The notes beneath the pieces are model-generated. The model saw only the letters and a program-made list of their open reading frames with translations. It ran no database searches and was not told where the DNA came from. This document shows positions 1-5,396 of a stretch of DNA of 8,170 nucleotides, piece by piece. Within the stretch, counting starts at the first letter, position 1; the number at the start of each line of letters is the position of its first letter. A program made the translations under genes and the position numbers. This DNA is from HGM11788 sp964654945 (GTDB lineage Bacteria; Bacillota; Clostridia; Lachnospirales; CAG-274): assembly GCA_964654945.1 (NCBI GenBank), contig CAZZLN010000064.1, positions 1-8,170 on the forward strand. The letters run 5' to 3'.

Positions 1-5
1 TTTAG

Positions 6-230
6 TCAATGGTTTTTTGCAAAAGTATCTGAACTGCTTCTGCACAAAAATGAAATTGAATATAAGCCTGAAATACCTACAAGTGCATAAATAATACGGC
101 TTAACAAACTATCCATACCTCCAAATATAAAGGCTACAAGATCAAATTGGAAAAAGCCTATAAGTCCCCAGTTTACTGCACCGATAATAACAAGAATAAG
201 TGCAGTATAATCTATAACATTATTTTTCAT
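6..230 (-). CDS. DUF378 family small membrane protein
   Basis: A 74-residue protein of two hydrophobic segments. The first (about residues 6-26) contains the motif GAVNWGLIGF, and the second (about 38-60) contains YALVGISGLY. The paired helices with a 'vNWGLiG' signature are typical of the DUF378/YuzA family of short inner-membrane proteins, whose function is unknown. The start is chosen as the ATG at 228-230 because AAGGAGGG (rc of 238-245) sits 7 nt upstream. The ATG two codons earlier would be only 1 nt from that site, and the most upstream ATG precedes it. The gene follows spoIIIAH on the same strand after 117 bp, so it may be read from the spoIIIA operon or from its own promoter; a weak sigma-E-like sequence lies at 287-314. 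The family call is by recognition of the motif, and no function is claimed. Confidence 0.8.
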   Translation of the reverse strand: MKNNVIDYTALILVIIGAVNWGLIGFFQFDLVAFIFGGMDSLLSRIIYALVGISGLYSISFLCRSSSDTFAKNH

Positions 231-247
231 AAACATACCCTCCTTTT

Positions 248-267
248 GCTTTTGAATTTTCAAAAGC
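248..267 (-). other. Perfect 9-bp inverted repeat next to the ribosome binding site
   Basis: GCTTTTGAA and TTCAAAAGC are separated by two bases, so a hairpin of 8 pairs with a 4-nt loop can form in the leader of the DUF378 gene. It lies 2 bp upstream of the AAGGAGGG ribosome binding site (238-245). It has no T-run after it in the minus direction, so it is a poor intrinsic terminator. It could be an operator, an mRNA-stabilising 5' hairpin or a processing site. The repeat is seen directly; its role is unknown. Confidence 0.5.
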
Positions 268-286
268 CAAATTTTAAGATGTATTT

Positions 287-314
287 ATTTTATGTTTGTA
301 TTAAAGTTATATTC
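287..314 (-). promoter_or_regulatory. Weak candidate sigma-E-type promoter for the DUF378 gene
   Basis: Reading the minus strand, GAATATA (rc of 308-314) is followed by a 13-nt spacer and CATAAAAT (rc of 287-294). Compared with the Bacillus sigma-E consensus (KMATATT, 14-15 nt, CATACAHT) it matches 6 of 7 and 7 of 8 positions. The spacer is one base short, and the AT-rich context makes chance matches easy. If real, the small membrane protein would be expressed in the mother cell during sporulation like the upstream operon. Confidence 0.25.
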
Positions 315-347
315 TTTGAAAGTAATGGTATTTTTTAAATTTTTTTG

Positions 348-1001
348 TTATTTTTTAAGAGGGCTTATTCTTATTTTGTCAGCACCTACACCTGTTTTTC
401 TTTTTACAATATCCTCAATTTGAGCAATTTCCGCATCTGTAAGCTCTGCCTTATCCACAACAACATCAACAGTGTCATCGTCAATTCTTACATAAACCTC
501 ATTAAAGCCTTTAGCCTCAATCATAGCTTCAGCAGCAGTTTCCTTTTCTATTCTCTGCTGAATTTGAAGCATAGCAGTGGTTACTTCATTTTTCTTTTCT
601 TCATCAATATTATTATTATTCAACATTTCATTGAGCATATCCTTTTGTTTTGCCCTTGCCTGCTCTCTTTCAAGCTTAGCCTGCATAAAATAAGATGAAT
701 CCTTTGAAGAATTTACAAATACAGCTTCACCGGCATCAGGGTTTGCAGCCTCATCAACAACTGCTGAATCAGCAGTTTCGGCAGTTGTTGCCTCACTTGC
801 AGCAGCAATTTCAGGATTTTCATCACTTACTGCAATTTCATCACCGCTATCGCCCATTACGGCAGCAACATCTCCTTCCTCTGAATACATAACATCGCTT
901 ACTGCTGACGGGTTTGAGTCTATGTAATTAAGATAACCTGCAGCAGCTACCATTACAACCAAGGCTGATATAATTACTTGGTTTTTTTTGATTGAAAACA
1001 T
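348..1001 (-). CDS. spoIIIAH: Stage III sporulation protein AH (SpoIIIAH)
   Basis: A 217-residue protein, the same length class as Bacillus SpoIIIAH (about 218). A short cytosolic N-terminus and one transmembrane helix (about 9-26) anchor it in the mother-cell membrane. A low-complexity acidic, Ala-rich linker (about 30-98) leads to the YscJ/FliF-like ring-building domain (about 103-217), which opens with a long charged helix (LEREQARAKQKDMLNEML) and ends with the VYVRIDDD / VDVVVDKAELTDAEI / ADKIRISPL strand-helix-strand pattern. In known sporeformers this domain binds forespore SpoIIQ across the intermembrane space and holds the two membranes together. It is the last gene of the operon. Its ribosome binding site AAGGAGG lies inside the final codons of spoIIIAG, and one base separates the spoIIIAG stop from this ATG, so translation is coupled. 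No convincing terminator follows. Confidence 0.95.
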   Translation of the reverse strand: MFSIKKNQVIISALVVMVAAAGYLNYIDSNPSAVSDVMYSEEGDVAAVMGDSGDEIAVSDENPEIAAASEATTAETADSAVVDEAANPDAGEAVFVNSSKDSSYFMQAKLEREQARAKQKDMLNEMLNNNNIDEEKKNEVTTAMLQIQQRIEKETAAEAMIEAKGFNEVYVRIDDDTVDVVVDKAELTDAEIAQIEDIVKRKTGVGADKIRISPLKK

Positions 1002-1002
1002 A

Positions 1003-1488
1003 TTAATCCTCCTTTTTCATTACTAATACTTCTATTTTATTCACATCAATCCCCAATAATGCTTGAGAGGCTCTTATTAAATTATTTTTTACTTCTGTAT
1101 TTCCTCCTCCCTGTGCAACAATAAGCACACCTTCTATTTCAGGATAAAGCTCCTTTAATATAACAGGTGAATTGCCGTTTATTACGGCTTCGGAGCTTTC
1201 TCTTGAGGAAAAAGCGGAATTGTCTTTTTCGTTATTGGTGTTGTATGCTATAATTTTTTCTCTGCCGGTTTTATATGTAATCATTACATTTACCTTTCCT
1301 GCCCCCTTTGTCTTTGACAAAATATCAGACAGCCTTTGTTCAAGGTCATAATCCTCTGTGCTGACTTCAGTTGTTTTATCAGTATTGCTAAAATTAACAT
1401 TCTTTCCTCCAAGCATAAGCACTATGCCAAAAATCACTATGGCTGCAAATACACCTGTTATTTTTTTATCCTTAAATATTTTTACCAT
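1003..1488 (-). CDS. spoIIIAG: Stage III sporulation protein AG (SpoIIIAG)
   Basis: A 161-residue protein, clearly shorter than Bacillus SpoIIIAG (about 229). One transmembrane helix (about 10-27, TGVFAAIVIFGIVLMLGG) is followed by a short linker and a ring-building domain starting near residue 48 (DLEQRLSDILSKTKGAGKVNVMITY). This continues through LYPEIEGVLIVAQGGG and ends in NLIRASQALLGIDVNKIEVLVM. In Bacillus, SpoIIIAG forms the large ring of the mother-cell to forespore channel, and its ring domain is interrupted by an insertion that makes a beta-barrel. Here the matching insertion (about residues 75-107) is short and polar. The ATG overlaps the spoIIIAF stop by 7 nt (ATGGTAA), with AAAGGA 8 nt upstream, indicating tight coupling. 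The identification rests on the domain pattern and operon position. Confidence 0.93.
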   Translation of the reverse strand: MVKIFKDKKITGVFAAIVIFGIVLMLGGKNVNFSNTDKTTEVSTEDYDLEQRLSDILSKTKGAGKVNVMITYKTGREKIIAYNTNNEKDNSAFSSRESSEAVINGNSPVILKELYPEIEGVLIVAQGGGNTEVKNNLIRASQALLGIDVNKIEVLVMKKED

Positions 1489-1655
1489 GGCATAATTCCT
1501 TTCTTTAAAGGCTCAAGCACTATTCTCACAAGTATAATTCCCATAATAAGTCCTGTGTATCTTCTAAAAGAGTTATTAGGCAGAATTATTGAAACAAAAC
1601 CTGTCAGTATAACATAAACTGCAATATTTAAAACATACTGTATTATTTTATCCAT
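1482..1655 (-). CDS. spoIIIAF: Miniature stage III sporulation protein AF (SpoIIIAF), membrane anchor only
   Basis: A 57-residue ORF fills the exact slot where spoIIIAF belongs. It starts with MDKIIQYVLNIAVYVIL and ends with IVLEPLKKGIMPW. It has two hydrophobic helices (about 4-25 and 35-50) joined by a short polar loop (PNNSFRRYTG), which matches the N-terminal anchor of SpoIIIAF, including the 'FRRYtGlimGiilv...iLePl' region. Known SpoIIIAF proteins are about 190-210 residues and continue into a soluble ring-building domain, which is wholly absent here. The ATG overlaps the spoIIIAE stop by 8 nt (ATGGATAA), and its stop overlaps the spoIIIAG start by 7 nt (ATGGTAA). There is therefore no leftover sequence in which a frameshifted C-terminal domain could hide. 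The upstream site (GGGTGG) is weak, so translation probably depends on coupling to spoIIIAE. The family call comes from the helix sequence and operon order. Confidence 0.85.
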   Translation of the reverse strand: MDKIIQYVLNIAVYVILTGFVSIILPNNSFRRYTGLIMGIILVRIVLEPLKKGIMPW

Positions 1656-2730
1656 TCAGACCACCCAGCATTATAAAAACTGAAACCACAAACATAAATA
1701 TCACCATAAAAAGACAGCCTAAAATAAGTTTGCAGCTTTCACCTATAGTATCAATTATTTCAACAGTATTTTTATCACATACAGGCTCTACAACTGCTGC
1801 AAGAACCTTGTATATTCCGGTTATAACACCAATTTTAATAACCGGCACAAGAGCAGCTGATATAATTATAATAACAATAACTATACTTGAGCCTGCAGCC
1901 GCAGTGCCTGCAGCACCTGCCGCAATTTCTGCACTTCCTTCAACAACATCACCTACAACCGGAACCATTCCAATTACCGATTTTACTGAATTTCCAACAA
2001 GATTGCTTACTGCTGCTCCCCCTATTCTTTCAAAGCTCATTAAAAATATAAAAATATATCCTCCTCCTTTTATTATATAAGAGGTTATATCTTTAAAAAG
2101 TACAGACATTTTATTTAACATATTCTTTTTTGATATAAGATTTACTATTTTTATAAGAGTTGTGGTTGTAACTAAGGGAATTATTGCTCCATTTACTATT
2201 CCTGATAATATTGCAGTTGTCATTGTAAGCACACTGCCTCTTATAACCTTTCCTGCTGCCGCAGCAACACTTATCATAAAAGGTATTGCAGCAGTTATTA
2301 TTGAAATAACTGACAAAACCGCATCTCTCATAACTGATATGGCTTCTTTAAATGCTGTAACAGCTATTGTAAGAATTAATATTTGTCCAACATAAAACAC
2401 AAGCTCTGATATTGATTTATCTTTTAAATCTATTGTTATGGTGTTGAGTATTCCACATAGCAGACTAATTATTATAATTGCTTTTATGTAATCTGAATTA
2501 TCCTTTATTTCTTTTAGAAATAAATTGCTTATGCTGTCTGAAATATCAGAAATAATTTTTTTGCCCTCGCCTTTTATGACAGAATAAAAAAGCGAAGAAA
2601 AAGAAAGTCCCGTTTCCTCTCTTGCAGTATCTTCAATATTTTTTATATCAAAGGATGACAGCTCATTTTCGCCATAGGCATTTACAGACATTAAGCATAT
2701 AAGTATTAAAATCAGAATTATTTTTTTCAT
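1648..2730 (-). CDS. spoIIIAE: Stage III sporulation protein AE (SpoIIIAE)
   Basis: A 360-residue polytopic membrane protein. It begins with a signal peptide (residues 1 to about 18, KKIILILILICLMSVNAYG) and an amphipathic region (20-80). Multiple transmembrane segments follow at about 83-100, 110-130, 136-160, 167-190, 222-240, 282-305 and 335-356. The GMVPVVGDVVEGS motif at 254-266 is typical of SpoIIIAE. Next comes an unusual Gly/Ala stretch (270-280) and an Ile/Val-rich helix. In the SpoIIIA complex it is the largest mother-cell membrane component and is presumed to shape the export platform. The ATG at 2730 is preferred over a TTG two codons earlier because GAGG (rc of 2737-2740, overlapping the spoIIIAD stop) is spaced 6 nt from it. 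Its end overlaps the spoIIIAF start by 8 nt. Confidence 0.94.
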   Translation of the reverse strand: MKKIILILILICLMSVNAYGENELSSFDIKNIEDTAREETGLSFSSLFYSVIKGEGKKIISDISDSISNLFLKEIKDNSDYIKAIIIISLLCGILNTITIDLKDKSISELVFYVGQILILTIAVTAFKEAISVMRDAVLSVISIITAAIPFMISVAAAAGKVIRGSVLTMTTAILSGIVNGAIIPLVTTTTLIKIVNLISKKNMLNKMSVLFKDITSYIIKGGGYIFIFLMSFERIGGAAVSNLVGNSVKSVIGMVPVVGDVVEGSAEIAAGAAGTAAAGSSIVIVIIIISAALVPVIKIGVITGIYKVLAAVVEPVCDKNTVEIIDTIGESCKLILGCLFMVIFMFVVSVFIMLGGLNG

Positions 2731-2739
2731 AGGCAACCT

Positions 2740-3129
2740 CTAAAATATATTCAACACACTTTCCATAAGACCTGTCACGACAGGAACTGCCAATCCCATA
2801 ATAACCAGCTTTCCTCCAAGCTCAACCTTATCAGCTATACTGTTTTGACCAAAATCTCTGCAAAGCTGTGAAGAAAACATTGAAATATATGAAACTGCAA
2901 CAGATTTTATAATTACAGCAATATATTCAACATTAATATTGCCGCTGTTTTTTACTCTTTCAAAAAGCTCTGTAACCTTTGCAATACCGGGTAATATAAA
3001 AATAAATATTACAATGGCGGTAATTACAGATACCATAAGTGCAAACACGGGCAAACGATCTTTAAGCACAACAGCAAGAACTGCACCTATAAGTCCTGTA
3101 ACAGCAATTTTTATTACATCAGCTTCCAT
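2740..3129 (-). CDS. spoIIIAD: Stage III sporulation protein AD (SpoIIIAD)
   Basis: A 129-residue integral membrane protein, close to the usual 125-133. Hydrophobic segments lie at about 5-21, 27-50, 67-90 and 105-127. Family hallmarks are the early AVTGLIGAVLAVVLKDRLPVFA stretch, the middle YIAVIIKSVAVSYISMFSSQLCRDFGQ and the following IADKVELGGKLVIM. Together with SpoIIIAC it belongs to the small-helix membrane proteins of the SpoIIIA complex that resemble export-apparatus parts of type III secretion systems. The ATG overlaps the end of spoIIIAC by 16 nt, and AGGTG lies about 6 nt upstream inside spoIIIAC. The stop codon overlaps the GAGG site of spoIIIAE. Confidence 0.95.
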   Translation of the reverse strand: MEADVIKIAVTGLIGAVLAVVLKDRLPVFALMVSVITAIVIFIFILPGIAKVTELFERVKNSGNINVEYIAVIIKSVAVSYISMFSSQLCRDFGQNSIADKVELGGKLVIMGLAVPVVTGLMESVLNIF

Positions 3130-3332
3130 AAAATCACCTGTAAATTAAAAAGTGTCTGTACTGTTGAAAACAAATCACTTATGTATCTGACTACCCAAAA
3201 AAGCACCACAACAAGACCTGCAAGAGTTGTAAGCATAGCCTGCTCCTCACGTCCTGCTCTTGTAAGCACCTGATTTAATACTGCAACAAGTATACCCACA
3301 GCAGCAATTTTAAACACAATATTAATATCCAT
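3114..3332 (-). CDS. spoIIIAC: Stage III sporulation protein AC (SpoIIIAC)
   Basis: A 72-residue protein of two transmembrane helices (about 7-24 and 32-52) separated by RAGREEQAMLTTLAG, which matches the conserved loop of SpoIIIAC ('GreEqA...tlaG'). The usual length is about 65-70. It is a small membrane component of the mother-cell SpoIIIA complex, often compared with FliQ/SctS-type export subunits. It has the strongest ribosome binding site in the operon (AGGAGGTG, 6-7 nt before the ATG), and this site overlaps the TAG stop of spoIIIAB. Its 3' end runs 16 nt into spoIIIAD. Confidence 0.95.
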   Translation of the reverse strand: MDINIVFKIAAVGILVAVLNQVLTRAGREEQAMLTTLAGLVVVLFWVVRYISDLFSTVQTLFNLQVILWKLM

Positions 3333-3344
3333 TTAATACACCTC

Positions 3345-3857
3345 CTAAAAAAGCAAAATAACCACAAAGGCTGCTGCTGAAAGAGAAATGCTTCTGTATA
3401 GCTTAATATCTCTTTGCCATTTTTCATTAGAATTTTTAATTTTATCATTTATATAATCTGCCATAGAGTTTATTTCACTTTTTTGATAATCAAAGTCTGC
3501 TGATGAAAAAATATTGGCAAAGCTTGATATTCTTTCTATTTCGTCACTATTCATATATAAATCATTTTTATATTTTTCAAAGGCAAATTTCCATGACAGA
3601 TATGCCGAATTGTTATTTTCTAATCCTTTTAATATTTCTTCGTATACTTTTTTCATTCCAACAGAGCTTTCATATATTTTTTTAATTGCATCATAGAACA
3701 TTTCTCTGTTATATAAAAGCTCTGACATAAGCATATTAATATTTTTTCTAAGCTCCAAAAAGCTGTCAAGCCTGTATTTTTCTTTTAGAGCAAGAGCTGT
3801 GCCTATTCCTGTAATTCCAAACATTATACATATGCTTCCAAATATTTTTACTGCCAT
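3345..3857 (-). CDS. spoIIIAB: Stage III sporulation protein AB (SpoIIIAB)
   Basis: A 170-residue protein, the standard length for the family (about 170). The N-terminal hydrophobic helix (about 4-24, with GTALALKEKYRLDSFLELRK directly after it) and a C-terminal helix (about 155-170) flank a charged helical body (about 27-152). That body contains LMSELLYNREMFYDAI, similar to the GspF domain of type II secretion and type IV pilus membrane proteins. It is thought to be the membrane partner of the SpoIIIAA ATPase. The ATG overlaps the spoIIIAA stop region by 10 nt. Its AAGGAG site lies inside spoIIIAA, 11 nt upstream, which is longer than ideal. The protein ends directly at the membrane helix (VVILLF). 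Confidence 0.94.
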   Translation of the reverse strand: MAVKIFGSICIMFGITGIGTALALKEKYRLDSFLELRKNINMLMSELLYNREMFYDAIKKIYESSVGMKKVYEEILKGLENNNSAYLSWKFAFEKYKNDLYMNSDEIERISSFANIFSSADFDYQKSEINSMADYINDKIKNSNEKWQRDIKLYRSISLSAAAFVVILLF

Positions 3858-4678
3858 ATTATTTCAAACTCCTTGTTATAAATTTTATCTACTGTGCCTA
3901 TTCCTTTTAAAAAAACTATATTATCAAAAACAGATTTTTCATAAAGTCTTTCAAGCTTAAACTTTATTTCATCTATATCTTTTGCGTGTATTGTGGCAAG
4001 CAGATTTATACCACTGTGTATAATTTCAAATACTGCCTTTATATCCTCACTTCCGCCTAATTCATCAACAGCTATTATATCAGGAGCCATACTTCTTAAA
4101 AGCATTTCCATAGCTCTTGATTTTTTGCAGTTTAATATAACATCGCTTCTTTCACCAATATCAAGATATGCCTGTCCCATTGAAGAACCGCTTATTTCTC
4201 CTCTTTCATCGGCTATGCCTATATTTTTTCCGGAATTGCTCCAGTATCTTATAATATCTCTCAGCATTGTTGTTTTTCCACAACCGGGAGGTGATGCAAT
4301 AAGTACATTTCCATTTATAATATCTATTATTTTTTCACAGCAGCCTGTTACCTGTTTTGAAATTCTGATATTAAGTGAAGAAATATTTTTAACTGTATTT
4401 TCCTCTACAACATCACCGCATATGCCAACCCTGCAGCCATTTTCCAATACTATATAGCCCCTTTTTATATCTTCATTATAAGCATAGGGTGAAAATCTGC
4501 ATATTCTTGCAAAGGTTTCATCTATATCATATTTTGTTGGTATGTATTCAATTTTTATTTCTTTCATACCTCTTACGAATATAGGTTTTCCGATACGTAT
4601 TCTTATTTCTCTTGCATTTTTAATATCAAATTTTAAAAGGCTTGTCTGTATATTTTTGCTGAAATATTTTAAAAGCAT
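3848..4678 (-). CDS. spoIIIAA: Stage III sporulation protein AA (SpoIIIAA), secretion-type ATPase
   Basis: A 276-residue cytosolic ATPase of the VirB11/GspE-like group, somewhat shorter than the Bacillus protein (about 307). The N-terminal domain (1-115) includes the AREIRIRIGKPIFVRG segment and the EDIKRGYIVLENGCRVGICG segment that is diagnostic of SpoIIIAA. The nucleotide-binding core has the P-loop SPPGCGKTT (129-137; Lys135, Thr136). Its first position is Ser where many P-loops have Gly. It also has Walker B IIAVDELGG (201-209; Asp205, Glu206) and the ATIHAKD motif (229-235). It is expected to power the SpoIIIA channel from the mother-cell side. It is the first gene of the operon. AGGAGAG sits about 6 nt before the ATG, and a sigma-E-type promoter lies just upstream at 4701-4729. 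Confidence 0.96.
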   Translation of the reverse strand: MLLKYFSKNIQTSLLKFDIKNAREIRIRIGKPIFVRGMKEIKIEYIPTKYDIDETFARICRFSPYAYNEDIKRGYIVLENGCRVGICGDVVEENTVKNISSLNIRISKQVTGCCEKIIDIINGNVLIASPPGCGKTTMLRDIIRYWSNSGKNIGIADERGEISGSSMGQAYLDIGERSDVILNCKKSRAMEMLLRSMAPDIIAVDELGGSEDIKAVFEIIHSGINLLATIHAKDIDEIKFKLERLYEKSVFDNIVFLKGIGTVDKIYNKEFEIIWQ

Positions 4679-4700
4679 ATTTATCTCTCCTGTTAAAGAA

Positions 4701-4729
4701 TATATATGCCGAAAATATTTAATATATTC
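4701..4729 (-). promoter_or_regulatory. Candidate sigma-E promoter of the spoIIIA operon
   Basis: On the minus strand, GAATATA (rc of 4723-4729) is followed by exactly 14 nt and CATATATA (rc of 4701-4708). This fits the Bacillus sigma-E consensus (KMATATT, 14-15 nt, CATACAHT) at 6 of 7 and 6 of 8 positions. spoIIIA is a known mother-cell sigma-E operon, so the position and the specificity both make sense. The predicted transcription start, near 4694, leaves a leader of only about 16 nt that begins almost at the ribosome binding site. AT-richness weakens the case. Confidence 0.5.
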
Positions 4730-4736
4730 AAATAAG

Positions 4737-4765
4737 TTGACTAATTTATGAAAAACAGTTATTAT
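4737..4765 (+). promoter_or_regulatory. Candidate sigma-A promoter of ruvAB
   Basis: TTGACT at 4737-4742 and TATTAT at 4760-4765 are separated by an optimal 17 nt. Each box matches the vegetative consensus (TTGACA, TATAAT) at 5 of 6 positions. The predicted start near 4772 gives a leader of about 20 nt containing the ruvA site GGAGG (7 nt from the ATG). It lies back to back with the sigma-E candidate, with 7 bp between the two -35 boxes. Confidence 0.65.
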
Positions 4766-4794
4766 AAATATAACAGTATGTTGGAGGTTTTCCT

Positions 4795-5385
4795 ATGATA
4801 AGCTTTATAAAAGGAAATATAGAATATATAAGTGATGGAAATATAGTTATTGACAATAATGGTATAGGCTATAATATAAATGTAAGCTCTGCAACAGCAG
4901 GCAGGCTTAAAATAAATACAGAAGCTAAAATATATACATATATGGCTGTAAGAGAAGATGAAATTTCTCTTTACGGATTTATGAGCAGAGAGGAGCATAA
5001 TATGTTTAATCTCCTTATAGGTGTGACAGGTGTAGGACCTAAAAGTGCATTATCTCTTACAGGCTCAATGACACCGCCGGAGCTTGCCCTCGCAATAATA
5101 ACCGATGATATAAAATCTCTTTCATCAGGTCAGGGGATAGGCAAAAAGACTGCACAGAGAATTGCCCTTGAATTAAAGGATAAAATTTCTAATGAGCAAA
5201 CAGTAAGTGACAGTTCTGCAATAACCTCCGTAATATCAGATAGCTCTGCAAGAAATGAAGCTATGGAGGGACTTATGGCACTTGGATTTTCAAAAGCTGA
5301 AGCTAACAAGGCTATATCGCAAATATATAGTGAGGATATGACCAGCTCACAAATTATAAGCAAGGCTCTCAAAGCATTAAGTTAA
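4795..5385 (+). CDS. ruvA: Holliday junction branch migration protein RuvA
   Basis: A 196-residue protein of the usual length (about 190-205). The N-terminal OB-fold domain I (1-63) starts with MISFIKGNIEYI and includes YTYMAVREDEISLYGF. Domain II carries two helix-hairpin-helix motifs, GVTGVGPKSALSL (76-88) and GQGIGKKTAQRIALELKDK (112-130), which hold the DNA arms. A flexible Ser-rich linker (about 133-152) leads to domain III (153-196, AMEGLMALGFSKAEANKAI), which contacts RuvB. RuvA tetramers bind Holliday junctions and load the RuvB hexamers. The start is supported by GGAGG 7 nt upstream. ruvB follows 11 nt after the stop. Nothing unusual is seen. Confidence 0.97.
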   Translation: MISFIKGNIEYISDGNIVIDNNGIGYNINVSSATAGRLKINTEAKIYTYMAVREDEISLYGFMSREEHNMFNLLIGVTGVGPKSALSLTGSMTPPELALAIITDDIKSLSSGQGIGKKTAQRIALELKDKISNEQTVSDSSAITSVISDSSARNEAMEGLMALGFSKAEANKAISQIYSEDMTSSQIISKALKALS

Positions 5386-5396
5386 GGTGAATAAAA

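Noticed and set aside
264..347. Intrinsic terminator after spoIIIAH
   Set aside because: The region has poly-A/T tracts and a direct repeat TATTTTTTAA (329-338 and 349-358) but no GC-containing stem in the minus direction.
1482..1655. SpoIIIAF shortened by a recent frameshift or sequencing error
   Set aside because: The stop codon overlaps the spoIIIAG start codon and spoIIIAG begins at once with its own membrane helix, so no unread C-terminal coding sequence remains between the two genes.
1730..2395. Plus-strand open frames opposite spoIIIAE
   Set aside because: They mirror the hydrophobic spoIIIAE codons as Ile/Thr/Ala/Pro-rich translations and lack start signals.
2728..2736. TTG start two codons upstream for spoIIIAE
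   Set aside because: It would begin immediately after the GAGG site with no spacing, while the ATG at 2730 has a 6-nt spacing and gives a normal signal peptide.
4762..4998. Minus-strand open frame of 78 codons opposite the start of ruvA
   Set aside because: It lies antisense to well-conserved ruvA sequence, has a low-complexity Tyr/Ile/Cys-rich translation and no ribosome binding site.
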